A DNA stretch of 57,044 bases. It comes from a virus. A model generated the notes under the pieces. The model was given only the letters and a program-made list of their open reading frames with translations. It was not told where the DNA came from and did no database searches. Of this stretch, positions 41,301-49,236 are shown piece by piece (position 1 is the first letter of the stretch; each line of letters opens with the position of its first letter). The stretch lies in the IMG/VR virus record IMGVR_UViG_3300009132_000008, positions 1-57,044 of that record; one strand, 5' to 3'. Both the position numbers and the translations under genes were made by a program.

Positions 41301-42584
41301 TACGACTTAAAAGAGATGCAGAGAATGGCTAAAACGGTAGTTTCAGAAAATAAAGGGGGACACATTCGAAAGGTTACTCAAGATATAGCTGACGAAGATA
41401 GGCCTGGAAGGTCTAATTTTACAAATCTTTTAAACGACTTTATGTCTCGAATGAGAGCGGGAACAGATGAAGGTGGAATATCAGGATTTTTACAAAGTTT
41501 AAACGCAAACTCAAAATTGACTAATGAAATTCTAGAAGAAATAGCCGTATCTAACATGGGGATACAAAATGATCTAGAAGCAAGAATGGAAGCTATAAGA
41601 GTTCAAGAAAATCAACAGATTAGAGCGCAGGCTATAGATGTTATAGCTAAAAACGCTTCTTCATTAATTTCAAATGAAGATCAGTCTAATATATTACAAC
41701 TGTTTAAATTGGGAGGAGCAAAAAGTTCTCGAGGGCTGTCTCAATTTGGAATTGAGCAAGCCTCCTCTATTTCAAATGCAGATAGAGATTCTTTTGGAAA
41801 AATGGATTTAGCTAGACAGTCCATGGCTCAAGCAAGTCTAGAGAAAAGATTTGGAGTTTCTCTAGCAAGTCAAACTGGAAGAGATGGATTACAAAATAAA
41901 AGAAACATTTTTGATTTTAACAAAGGAATTTTAAAAGATTTAGGGGGAGGTCTCCCTGGAATGGACAGAATAATATCAAATATAGAAAACGCATTTGATA
42001 TAATGGAAAACTCAAGAGACGAACAACACGCTATATTTAAACAATTAGATTTAACTCATTTAGGTTATGGGACTGACGATGAAAAACTAGTGGGATTGCA
42101 ATTGAAATACCTTCCTGAATTAAAAACAATTAGTTCTGGCATTCAAACTATAGCTAGCAATTACACGCTAAAAACAAATGTATCCCCCGCTTCTATTGAT
42201 CAAAATGTTGTCAAAAATACATTAGCTACTCAAGGTCAAGCTGTAAGCCCAGAAAACGAGAATTTCTTATCTAAAGTTTTTGATGATTTTACCTCTAAGA
42301 TAGAAAGCTCAAATCAAGCTTTAGCTGCGGGAAATAACCTATTGTCTGAAGCTTTGGCGGTTATCCCGAATCAAATAAAAAATGAAATTTCCAATGCAGT
42401 ATTTCATCATGCTATAAATGGTAATGTGAAAATAGATTTTAACACAGAAGAGTTAAAACAAGCTTTGGGATCAGAATTAAGCTCTAAATTAGAAGAAATT
42501 TTTGCTAGTGGAACAACAGCTATGGTTGTAGCTAAAGCTGTACAAGGGTTAATAGAGATAAAGCCTAATCAAATAAAAAATTAA
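32319..42584 (+). CDS. Tape measure protein with embedded domains, 3421 aa
   Basis: Residues 1-400 match the phage tail tape-measure domain (VINGISDAFASVVSSAVEVE at about 75-94, then the SALILSRLSGLSAVKSTETL segment). Residues 600-2400 contain ten [FYM][IV]PNF-type motifs, at about 608, 644, 968, 1245, 1492, 1675, 1861, 1935, 2307 and 2387, separating distinct inserts. Insert 644-968 carries E807, D832 and E846-D-K848; insert 968-1245 carries E1149, D1169 and D1190-A-K1192. Both fit PD-(D/E)XK nuclease cores. A Gly/Ala-rich hydrophobic part near 2480 and long helices follow. It sets tail length and probably enters the host envelope with the DNA. Confidence 0.93.
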   Translation: MSVVNIPTSASGYHQSIVSQAASAQRVVNRMQMSPKLNPNGFIQPLGRITNSASEFQKSMDASAARVFAFGAAVGVINGISDAFASVVSSAVEVEKALKDVQVVMEATDQEMRKFGRGIFDVAKNTAQSFETVSQSAIELARQGLGAEETLARVNSALILSRLSGLSAVKSTETLTAAINSFNKEGITHEQIINRMANVDAAFAVSSSDLAEAISRAGAVAQSSGVSFNELAAIVTAVQQRTARGGSVIGNGFKSIFTRIKRSGVRDALEEIGVATKNNDGSFRSSISILKDYANIYKNLSDAQKAYTSEQIAGVFQIQNLQALIQDLNDDVSIYNKALGVANNTTNQATMRNEELNKTLSALFSQASSEVKEFAARLGELGLSGSFKNIIKAVGSLAEFLNDLLDEEKGNSLAKSFVKGFGSFLTGPGLVILGAAFLKIFKLVSGFAVTAFADMMGINKEAKRQQGLQAAIGQALANNNGLYQKILAAGSNTAKQEAIILNLIKQETAERLKQESIVRRLASSGALYGIGAKETGYAAVGGKFSRSRSMGNKALGLSGGFLPSMMQEQRDINMGIGGARKGDRPVVLRNHKMGSGKTQNVVAHTGEWMVPNFAGTGGDAIFNRSMVKSFGLPKGARKITASSGFVPNYSRGKSISATSLELGFKEGGNSLISKKSDYFDSFSSTINLIKNSLGTKQIGTAAQKDYQKILKPVFFDDNNNIIKNPTKDQKEVLSRRYQLSKKEYRKFLKKGVDGVTYGELMKSSPYNGFKTGIRNLLSMSYKGRKQPIEIEKQFSSLTNITKGARGEIEGVKTLKALGYTNIKPIAKSGSFDKQAISPSGKKVLAEDKSGKFVNKYGILKKGVTQYLGTLPGEGLKDQKKDHINLNAVKAGRSLMFPGGLNLISASDTKIGANKITHEKYAKESKGRKEYLKMAKNSFKEDTGLEHVSTPDLKKLTEVLKNYSSFASGYIPNFAKAGVQTSLGFVSTQRINRLKDGQSANIGGGKVYLDKFSVEDQAKIKSFEAENSKQKIAIAAESRKKARNEMPTIDASRQATMLVATNNFRKKIDSNYKHGDKTYRLKYRVEGLKPSKLKNTEKNIRSRIEDLMIQESSGLARTLSGTGQFAANNPIIKKLSNAGSAGSAAGSIFETALQAIGKNKLFTSNNAGFDIAGMPDARLQKLFGYYTPFADAKIGLTSDTKRDFHQKLMNLQGQTRKISGKERKAQGKMALDTRKKYGAPQRASVGFVPNFGRFNLFEGVRTTKGGKDYIWENELAQAKHQLPEGTKFTPWAKNPKMLFVSGHKNRNQMTKDKISFESSEDLRMFGKFAANEGYPEVMAAIVKASSVKERSKILTGNARTQRVYDRKAGKNQIEKIPNEISIEDIKKMGISDFKNFELGRIGAKLEDLYTARSFDKVENEKFIQKPIGQKEYMPLGGATEPKMADVYDSRENIFKNIQKTRGKDFVEDATVQDLYKRFSEEQKLKSNYNYSKGFIPNFMAWGLTKRSGFGKDGSVFERSEGKKRVLHVSHIRSGSGEFGSSIYKRLLQEIQDAAKRGKPYTKIDAGSIVGPRIPRALLAAKKVLDKKRLKQNIPKMQLEGMFIPKQLRARVEKFRQDNYFSKDGKFQTKDSSEYLPGEERKLIKSLRSFGLGRNAHKQKGFVNLEDLPMGKSFSTGFVPNFSKVNMNWGKLKSGEKMLSIPETLSSLRYSKQSGKTTAIDFISSMRKGDGSKLFETLLKKEKALKSTHLSPVRVWKQNSKTNFEDLMYAFPQLQYRLKKGMETTGRINLGGGKTFRFQSLKDLKEIVNKNFKRNEFQGLIEGKSVQVGSGTIRQNRLAVEDLTTVFNKNRVGDDIYKKYSKGFIPNFARPGRKFKRFKKDKFLRDIGKRRESNKRSNEESYIWAADKSLKLQKISKQLHLDKIDDVFQGLGFFSKGFIPNFADQVNISKALEDMFKRYGNSLYKDGKFPGQDFGAIDKNSFKKLDKIHQQMSVSKILKPAEAVKLQHRMFKYDDEKYRGQTGKYIDPSADNFKKLSSLEMAALGMSAKRMSELLNQRASSTEGKKIVESDRLKLKELIKKEQADLNNLRVYGTRVGGEDILMQDKGVRKVPIGSESPHRQLRFPDVIQQRKDQLRASMKRGGHLRNSLSPVSTTSMLDRSINQVKYLEIEQSQKRLAQLKYEMALISGKGHLDTVRAIKKIPSDIYSSGEKRKSIKKLLDLDSHLVRNSKTDGVSQQSRVDRAKYLNSLIEEIEENKKNKFLYRNTYGRLESIRSGVSDIYSGAKEKSRSLTPKLRRFGRFFVRGSTGFIPSLKESFAREKKSLKQRGLSSKGIRLEQSDKLKNQKNPEGFAITNIWDEPLGVNQGILRSERMGIDPKKHGAINSSKGFIPNYRLSALKRSPKPAKKPKKDMTPEELAQAKAASQQAWMTRGIVASMAAPMIADQISRGDKYNTSIMGNASAQALQFGSYGLMFGGKGGLIGAGLGGIYGAVDAGRNTTSKGALKDMASSMRNQQQKLLEETKNIESLRDYAEGIRSLNDAIASGDQDSIRNHRKQLEQGLRGITDDAILNALKNTSDGAEGLRDKMLILDEALEKSTRQAESMKTVLEATSAVFASIENNQPDWGDMFGSYFTDIDPKVDLSESRNLARKMRPIIDSSRRTDVDAILRSQYKDYSNSLKEGDEKMSYQEFSNEKRGGVQIKTFENEIKILEGDVKKINRFSELFDTAMAEKFSDNDLLPENHTKRLIKPADPVAFQGGVKNVFGGDGKDGKTGLIANQRAVASMMLGDKRMLDLFSENGNLGDFLKYASLASGSKITELSKDDYNNKDVGFDNKFQTGGHFFGINDGDDGQSINVDMVREYFKIFPELLSDLRKKLEAAKAGEKDIDTSLTAVYNIDEELKKAIRNAQSLTRNLELFSKIFEQSQKAWGQYIENATSERMGKNQDLFSVGALSREEFTERRFRIERANAIDQNTLNKESAIMQVLSKRFDPDSTYDLKEMQRMAKTVVSENKGGHIRKVTQDIADEDRPGRSNFTNLLNDFMSRMRAGTDEGGISGFLQSLNANSKLTNEILEEIAVSNMGIQNDLEARMEAIRVQENQQIRAQAIDVIAKNASSLISNEDQSNILQLFKLGGAKSSRGLSQFGIEQASSISNADRDSFGKMDLARQSMAQASLEKRFGVSLASQTGRDGLQNKRNIFDFNKGILKDLGGGLPGMDRIISNIENAFDIMENSRDEQHAIFKQLDLTHLGYGTDDEKLVGLQLKYLPELKTISSGIQTIASNYTLKTNVSPASIDQNVVKNTLATQGQAVSPENENFLSKVFDDFTSKIESSNQALAAGNNLLSEALAVIPNQIKNEISNAVFHHAINGNVKIDFNTEELKQALGSELSSKLEEIFASGTTAMVVAKAVQGLIEIKPNQIKN
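34140..39494 (+). repeat. Ten G[FY][IV]PNF-type motifs inside the tape measure gene
   Basis: Protein-level repeats, most of the form (S/A)-x-G-F-(I/V)-P-N-(F/Y): WMVPNF 608-613, GFVPNY 644-649, GYIPNF 968-973, GFVPNF 1245-1250, GFIPNF 1492-1497, GFVPNF 1675-1680, GFIPNF 1861-1866 and 1935-1940, GFIPS 2307-2311, GFIPNY 2387-2392. Gaps vary from 36 to 372 residues. They look like hinge or docking linkers between domain cassettes. Confidence 0.9.
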
Positions 42585-42585
42585 A

Positions 42586-44910
42586 ATGTCTGTAGATTTT
42601 TCAAACGCAAGTTTACTTTCTTTAAGTTTAGACAACTCAAGGTTTTCTGAGGAAAGCTTAATGTTTAAAAGAAAGAGGAGTATCTCCATTAAAGGTTTTT
42701 TAACAGATCTTGCTAATTCTAATGGAGTAGAAAAAAACATTAAAGATTCGGAATCTTTTTTAGAATCTTTAATTGAAAACAATCAAGAGATAATTTTAAA
42801 AGGAGAAGTTCTTGGAGAGGGTTTTGTAAAATCCTTTTCAATAAGCGGCGAGTTTATAAGGGATGCTGAATACTCCGCAGATCTTGAAATATTTGAAGCT
42901 GTAAATTTATCAGAATTAAAGTTTTCGGGAAATGGCAATGATTTAGATTTTAACTCTCAGAGTCAAGTAACTAAAGAGGATTTAAGATTATTAAATTCAT
43001 TTTCAGAAAAAATAAATATATCAGGATCTGAAAGTTCCGAAGTTTCAATAAGCCATGAAATAAACTGCTCTTTTTTGAAATCAAAAAGTTTAATATCAAG
43101 AAATTTAAGCGTATGGAATAATGGAACTATTCAAAATAATAAATTAGTAAATTTAAACAATAAAGGGAAAAACTCATTAAAAGTTCAAGGTGGAGCAGGG
43201 AGTCCCGATTTTTCGTTTTTAACTTTGAATAACTTGAATGTAGGATCGGAGTATGTGTTAGAGTTTGAGTTTTTGGGTATTAACGAAGTTAATTCAACTG
43301 AAGAAACGAAAGCAGAAGTAGTTTGGTCAGGAGGATTAAAAAGTAAGGAGTTTTCAGTGCCTGGTTTTAAGAAAATATTTTTTACGCCTTCAAATTCTTC
43401 TGTTGACATAAGGTTGTATTCTCCTTCTTCTAAAAATTCTTTTTATAAAAGCATAACTTTATATAAAAAAAGAAATACTCCTATAGAGAGATCCAGATCT
43501 ATTTCAAATCTATTTTTATCTAGCAACCCAATATTTGGTTTTTCGAAAAAGGGTTACGGTGGAATTTTTCAACACTTATCGTCTTGGAATGAAGATGTAG
43601 TTCAAGAATCTTTTGACGAAGTCTCTTCTAGTTATTCTGTTAATAAAGAAGTGTCTTTTTTTAAAATTGACGGAATTTATTCAGATTCATTTATCACTCC
43701 AACTCCAAACGAAAAAAAATACTCTTTAAATAGAAATACTAATTTAAATTTTGATGCAAACGGGGTGGTTTCCGTAGATGAAAACTCATCCATTAAAATG
43801 TTGGAAAACTCATCCTCTTTAGAATTTAATGAAGTTATAGAGAATATAATAAATGGATCAAAACAAAGATGTTTGGATAAGCTATCTAGTTATTCTAATA
43901 GGTTTGAATATGGATGTTCTGGCCAAACCCCGATATCTACAAATACGTTTTTAAAGTTTGTAAACAAAAGTATAAATAAAAATTTATTTGAAAATTCTTG
44001 CGAAGTATCCATATCTTTTTCTAATGATTTATCTATAGAAAGCCCAGATTATACTCACGAAGAAAGCGCGGAGATAAACTATATAGGAAAAAACTATTCT
44101 ATAGCATATTCAGGAACTGTTTCTGGAACGGAAGGCACTCCTTCTCAAAGATATGAAAATGCTAAAACAGCTTTTAATGCATCTATATCTAACAATATTA
44201 GTCAAAAAATAAATAAAATTAAAAATAGAATCATATCTAAAATAGATTCTAACGCTAATCAAGCTTTTTTCGAAAAACAAAGAGGGTTGTCTTTAGATAA
44301 AGCAGAGGGAATAGTGTCTTACACTTACGTTTATACAAACGAAGAATCTGGAGAAGAGTCCGAAAATGGAGTTTTAAAAAGTTTTGAAATATCTGTAAAC
44401 GAATCAAAAAGAACTCCTAGATTTAATAATTTTAAATTTGGTTGTACCTCAGTAGCTCAAATGTTAGGATTTTCAGATAATCCAAAACAAAAAACAGTAT
44501 CTATAAAAAGTATAGGCTATGAAGGACAAAGTCCAAATTCAATATATAAAAAATCCATAGAAAAATTAAACCAAAAAGGTCTTTTTTTGGGAGAAGATTC
44601 AAAGTTGTCTAGCCCTCCAGCTAACCAAGAGGTTTTTATAGTTGGGGAAAATTTTTCTTTTTCCAGGGAAGAGAATTCTATATCTTATACTAGGGATGTT
44701 TTAGATTTGTCGGAATGTATGAATAGTTCCCCAAGACCAACTCCAACTCCAGATTTTGGACTCTGGTTATCGGGTTTAGATCCTAACGAATTGCATTACC
44801 CAACTCCAACAAAAAATCCAGACTTTGATGATTTTATTCCTTTAACTCCTTATGTAATGACTCCAACCCCATTTAGGAGGTCTGTATATCCAACCCCAAC
44901 CCCTGAATAA
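42586..44910 (+). CDS. Distal tail/baseplate protein, 774 aa
   Basis: It starts one base after the tape measure stop, the usual place for distal tail proteins. The protein is Ser/Asn-rich and beta-rich. It shares a layout with the next protein: a [KE]GF-[TL]-type N-terminal part, an SYSVNKE / SYSVNQE segment, and a (YSIAYSGTVSG) / (KISVSGKVLSRG) segment followed by a (SNANQ) stretch. The C-terminus carries repeated PTPTP stretches. Role inferred from order and paralogy. Confidence 0.6.
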   Translation: MSVDFSNASLLSLSLDNSRFSEESLMFKRKRSISIKGFLTDLANSNGVEKNIKDSESFLESLIENNQEIILKGEVLGEGFVKSFSISGEFIRDAEYSADLEIFEAVNLSELKFSGNGNDLDFNSQSQVTKEDLRLLNSFSEKINISGSESSEVSISHEINCSFLKSKSLISRNLSVWNNGTIQNNKLVNLNNKGKNSLKVQGGAGSPDFSFLTLNNLNVGSEYVLEFEFLGINEVNSTEETKAEVVWSGGLKSKEFSVPGFKKIFFTPSNSSVDIRLYSPSSKNSFYKSITLYKKRNTPIERSRSISNLFLSSNPIFGFSKKGYGGIFQHLSSWNEDVVQESFDEVSSSYSVNKEVSFFKIDGIYSDSFITPTPNEKKYSLNRNTNLNFDANGVVSVDENSSIKMLENSSSLEFNEVIENIINGSKQRCLDKLSSYSNRFEYGCSGQTPISTNTFLKFVNKSINKNLFENSCEVSISFSNDLSIESPDYTHEESAEINYIGKNYSIAYSGTVSGTEGTPSQRYENAKTAFNASISNNISQKINKIKNRIISKIDSNANQAFFEKQRGLSLDKAEGIVSYTYVYTNEESGEESENGVLKSFEISVNESKRTPRFNNFKFGCTSVAQMLGFSDNPKQKTVSIKSIGYEGQSPNSIYKKSIEKLNQKGLFLGEDSKLSSPPANQEVFIVGENFSFSREENSISYTRDVLDLSECMNSSPRPTPTPDFGLWLSGLDPNELHYPTPTKNPDFDDFIPLTPYVMTPTPFRRSVYPTPTPE

Positions 44911-44911
44911 T

Positions 44912-46612
44912 ATGTCTGTTGAAATAAAATTTAATGGGTCTGAGTTTTTTAAGAAACATGAAATCCCAACTCCTTTTGTCGAAAGAGAAGCTTCTTCAAT
45001 AGGGGTTGAATCTGAAAACAGAGGTTTTCTAGAAGGTTTTACTTTATCAGGTCAAATATTTAACCCTAAAGATTGTAATGATTTTGCTGAGATTAGATTA
45101 AAGCAAGAAGCTATAATTAATGGGTTTGGACAAGGGTTTGGTAATTTTCAAATTTTAGAAGACAACGCTATTATATTAGAAAAAGATTTTGTAAAAGTTT
45201 TAGCTATTAATTTTTCGGAATCTCAATATGTTGGCACTGTAGATTTTTCTATAAGCCTAGAAGTTATAGATGAGAAGAATCATAATAACTTTTTTGGAGT
45301 TAAAGATCCTAAAATTGAAACTAATATTCAAACATTAAAAGATGGTTTAGTTTCTGTATCTAGATCTGTAAGTTCCGTAGGCATAAACACTCAAGATGGC
45401 TCTTTATCTGGAGGAAGTAACAACTCTTTAAGTTCCGCTTTAAGTAATTCAATAAACTTTGCTAAAGGATATTTATCAAAAGATTCTATAATTCTTCCCG
45501 TCGGCCTAAGTAGTGATAATTTAATTTTAAAATCTGAAAGCGAAAACATAGATAGAGTTTCTGAAAGTTATTCTGTTAACCAAGAATATGTAATAGACTC
45601 TTCTTCTTTAAAAAACGAATTTGGAATATTAAGGTATAAAGTTGAAAGAAATTCTACTATAGCATCTCTTGAAGAAATTTCTATCTCAGGGACTTATTAT
45701 TGGGGTAACGACAGGAATTTCAGCGAAGCTAGAGAAAAATTTTCTGAAATAGATTTCTTCCAGATAGCTAAAGACGGATCTGGAAATAATAATTTAGTAA
45801 AATTTCCTACCGCAGAAAAAATATCAGAAAATATAAATGAAGGGTTAATAGACTTTTCTTTTTCTTATGATAATGATAAGGAATATAATAACTGTGGTAT
45901 AGCCAATAAAGTTAATTATTCAATAGAAGAAATAGGTGGAAAAATAAAAATATCAGTAAGTGGAAAGGTTTTATCTAGAGGTCCTTTAGAAAAAAGGTTT
46001 GAATTGGTTAAAAATGAATTTTATGATAATGTAAAGAATAATATATATTCAAACGCTAATCAAGAATTAGAAAACTACTTTCCTCCCGAAACGCCGACTC
46101 CTCAAACAGCTTCTAGTTGCAATAACGGTTATTTTGTAAGAAAGGTTAGAGAGACCCCAGAAACTTTCTCTATTGTAGAAAATGAAAAAACAGGGGAAAT
46201 ATCTTATGAGTATCAATTTGTTACTTCTTCCGCTCCTGAAGGTTTTAATTTTTTTAATATAAGTTCTCAAGCTTCTTTTCCTATACCAAGATATCTAATA
46301 TCCATAAATGCAGGAGGAGGAATGGATAAATTTATAGTTTCTAGATCTGGTTTTGATAAAGCTTCAATTTCAGTGTCTTGTACAGCTGTTTACGATAACT
46401 CAATTTCAAAAACTACAGCTTTAGATAGAATAGAAGAACAGATGGAAAGTCACTTTCAGGATATTGAATGTTCTATTATGAGAGATTCAATACCTGTAGA
46501 AGCGAGAAAAAAAGGCAACCCTATAATTGTAGACAATACAATTAGAGAAGACGAAGATAAGAATTCAATTGAAATAATAATTAAAAAAGATTATTATGAT
46601 TATATAGTATGA
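44912..46612 (+). CDS. Paralogous distal tail protein, 566 aa
   Basis: Starts one base after its neighbour and repeats its plan in shorter form: N-terminal SGQIF domain (about 45-125), SYSVNQEYVI (about 215-224), then EARERKFS-like helix and SVSGKVLSRG (about 345-354) with FYDNVKNNIYSNANQ. Tandem duplication is likely. It contains two PTP motifs (IPTPF near residue 20, TPTPQ near 395). Beta-rich, with no enzyme motif seen. Confidence 0.6.
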   Translation: MSVEIKFNGSEFFKKHEIPTPFVEREASSIGVESENRGFLEGFTLSGQIFNPKDCNDFAEIRLKQEAIINGFGQGFGNFQILEDNAIILEKDFVKVLAINFSESQYVGTVDFSISLEVIDEKNHNNFFGVKDPKIETNIQTLKDGLVSVSRSVSSVGINTQDGSLSGGSNNSLSSALSNSINFAKGYLSKDSIILPVGLSSDNLILKSESENIDRVSESYSVNQEYVIDSSSLKNEFGILRYKVERNSTIASLEEISISGTYYWGNDRNFSEAREKFSEIDFFQIAKDGSGNNNLVKFPTAEKISENINEGLIDFSFSYDNDKEYNNCGIANKVNYSIEEIGGKIKISVSGKVLSRGPLEKRFELVKNEFYDNVKNNIYSNANQELENYFPPETPTPQTASSCNNGYFVRKVRETPETFSIVENEKTGEISYEYQFVTSSAPEGFNFFNISSQASFPIPRYLISINAGGGMDKFIVSRSGFDKASISVSCTAVYDNSISKTTALDRIEEQMESHFQDIECSIMRDSIPVEARKKGNPIIVDNTIREDEDKNSIEIIIKKDYYDYIV

Positions 46613-49233
46613 GTGAAGATTGTATAGTAAGAAATATAGATAAGTTTTGTCAAACTTTTGTATCGATATCTATGAATTCAGGCTCGTTCAATAATACTAA
46701 GGTAGACATAGAGATCCTCGGGGAAGTGGATCCACAATTAAATTATGGACCTTTATTATCTTTAAAAGAACAGTTTAAAAATGTTCTTCCTTTTTTCTCG
46801 GAGGAAAATTGGAAAGTTGTTAACGCTTCGTGTTCTAAATCAGAATCTGGGGTAATTTCAAAGTATTCGTTGCAAGATCTATATTCTTTAGACGCTAATA
46901 ATCATATGGTTGGTCTATATAATAGAGTAGGGGGAGACAGCGTACTAGGTCAAGAGTATTACTCTGTGAGTGGAGTTCCTGATCCTAGCTCTAATTCGGT
47001 TCCAATAGATCTGCTTATATCTAGGTCAAAATTAATGTCTTGGCATAATTTTTTAAAAAATGGAAAGTATTTTATAAATTCTTCAGGAAACTTATCTTTA
47101 AATATAGAACATTATTTAAACAAACCAAAAACAGATTTGAATTCTTTATCTGCTAAAGGAGGAATGGTAGGCAGTTATCCCAATCCATATTTTGACTTTG
47201 GGGTTATGTTATATAGGTTTTCAGATTTATTTAAAATTTCAAAACATCCCATAGGGGGAGAGCCAGATTGGAGCTTGAATATTGATGGTTTATTTAATGA
47301 TACAGGAAGCTTTTTTTCCGTAATTAACTCTATTATTTCTCCATATGGAAAAGTTTTTGTAGCAAATCCTTTTTTAGGGGGTTATTACGTTCATTCTCCA
47401 AGCTCAGATTTTGGAAAACTTAGCGTTTTAAATAATGCTGGAATTAAAGCTCCTGAAAGTTCTATATCTTCTTCTATAACTAGAGATTATTATTCAGGTT
47501 ACTCAACGGGAGCATTTTTAAGAACTTTTAGAGAAGGTTACGCAGAAACACCTCCAGAAGAAGATGATATAGCTGGTTCTTCAGCCATAACTTATGATAA
47601 CTATGAACTTCATTCTGATCAACAGCAGTCTGATTTGCTTGATTTAAATAAAGCAATGCAAAATATAGACCCTCCTGATGAATGGGGTAGTTGGACTCAA
47701 TCCAATGGCCTTACTAATGCCTTAGCTGATCAAATGGCGGCGTCAAGAATATTAAATACTGAATTATGTTTAGATTATCATATATACGCAACTGTTTCAG
47801 ATTCTTTGGAAGAAGTTGGGGAAGAAGAAAAAAAACTTATACTAAATAGAAGAAGTGATAGATTAAATTTTGGAACAAACCCTAATAATTATTTTGTTTT
47901 TAAAGACTCTACTATTTTAGGATTAATTCAAAACGCTAGAGATTCATATTCGGAATTACCTTCATCAACAGACAATAATCTTTTCTTTAGGGATATTGTG
48001 CCTGCAGGATCAATAGGTCTTGATCATCCAAGAATTCATCCTGAAATGATAGACTATTATATTAGGAAAAAAAATACTTTTAGATATATTGAAAAATTTC
48101 AGAATAAAAAAATAACAAGAAATGGCCATCCTACATCTTCAGCTGTTTTAGGTACAGATACAATTGGTTTTGAAAATTTTGGCACAGCAAATGATGTTAG
48201 AGGAAGAAGAAGTTGGTTTTCTGATAGTGGACATGAAGTTCAATTTTTACCTCATTCTTTACCTCTTAATGGCAGTCCGTTTTCTTGGTTTTCCTCTTGG
48301 TCTACTAGTGGAAAAAATGGGAACGATATGGATGTTAAAGATTTTTATAATAATTTCCTCAATAGAGTGTTTACAGAATCTTTCGCTAATAACATAGAGG
48401 GTTCCATATTGGTAGATAAAGGAGAATCAGATATAAGTCATGTAGAAAAAACAATAGACTCTATACTAAGTACAGAAGTTGAAAAATCCACAGTATTAAT
48501 TGATGTTGATGCGATTGAGGATGTGAGCGCAGAAAATACGAAACAGGGAGTTCTTATTGTCCCAGCGGTAGGAGCTCAAACTAGAATAGGTTGGTTATTT
48601 AATCAAATTTCCAATTCCATTAAAACAGCTATAGATGATGCAGAATTTGATGATGGAAAGTGGAATGGATCGAACACTGAATACGTATGGTTTTATGGGC
48701 AAGTGAAAAATGGAAGCTCTATATATAATTCATATAATTCAATTCAAGGAAATAATTCTAGATCTGGATATTTAGCGAACAGACATAGCATAGGAAATAT
48801 TGTTAGCGCAGAAAGAGCTAATGTTGATAGATTTGAATCTTTCATAGGAGACCCTGGACAACCTCACCCTAATAGGTCTATTAGGACTTACGAAAAAGAA
48901 TTTTCTAATTATGCTGGAGCCAATGGTCAAAAAATTATATATGTAACAACCGCAGGCAAAGTAGGACAAGCGGCATACTTTAACGATCTTAAAAACATGG
49001 TTGATGTAGAAAGCTTATCTAAAATATCTTTCACTTTAATGAATGAACTTATTGATTTTGAAGTCGGAGAAGCGAAAGATAAAAATTGGAAAAAATATTT
49101 AGAAAGTTTTGATATTTCTATATCAGGAGGAAATTTAACGGCTTCTTACGTCTTTTCTCAAAAAATATTAATGCCTGATTATTTATCTATAGAAAATTCA
49201 AAAGCTTCTTTACAATCTTTAATTAAAGGATAA
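46609..49233 (+). CDS. Putative tail hub protein, 874 aa
   Basis: Overlaps the previous gene by four bases. The N-terminal region has the strand pattern of tail-hub proteins, with SPYGKVFVANPFLGGYYV (about 245-262) recalling the hub core. The rest is Ser/Asn-rich and beta-rich with a helical part at 430-490. No lysozyme or peptidase motif is visible. It probably closes the distal tube. Inference from position and pattern. Confidence 0.5.
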   Translation: MSEDCIVRNIDKFCQTFVSISMNSGSFNNTKVDIEILGEVDPQLNYGPLLSLKEQFKNVLPFFSEENWKVVNASCSKSESGVISKYSLQDLYSLDANNHMVGLYNRVGGDSVLGQEYYSVSGVPDPSSNSVPIDLLISRSKLMSWHNFLKNGKYFINSSGNLSLNIEHYLNKPKTDLNSLSAKGGMVGSYPNPYFDFGVMLYRFSDLFKISKHPIGGEPDWSLNIDGLFNDTGSFFSVINSIISPYGKVFVANPFLGGYYVHSPSSDFGKLSVLNNAGIKAPESSISSSITRDYYSGYSTGAFLRTFREGYAETPPEEDDIAGSSAITYDNYELHSDQQQSDLLDLNKAMQNIDPPDEWGSWTQSNGLTNALADQMAASRILNTELCLDYHIYATVSDSLEEVGEEEKKLILNRRSDRLNFGTNPNNYFVFKDSTILGLIQNARDSYSELPSSTDNNLFFRDIVPAGSIGLDHPRIHPEMIDYYIRKKNTFRYIEKFQNKKITRNGHPTSSAVLGTDTIGFENFGTANDVRGRRSWFSDSGHEVQFLPHSLPLNGSPFSWFSSWSTSGKNGNDMDVKDFYNNFLNRVFTESFANNIEGSILVDKGESDISHVEKTIDSILSTEVEKSTVLIDVDAIEDVSAENTKQGVLIVPAVGAQTRIGWLFNQISNSIKTAIDDAEFDDGKWNGSNTEYVWFYGQVKNGSSIYNSYNSIQGNNSRSGYLANRHSIGNIVSAERANVDRFESFIGDPGQPHPNRSIRTYEKEFSNYAGANGQKIIYVTTAGKVGQAAYFNDLKNMVDVESLSKISFTLMNELIDFEVGEAKDKNWKKYLESFDISISGGNLTASYVFSQKILMPDYLSIENSKASLQSLIKG

Positions 49234-49236
49234 AAA

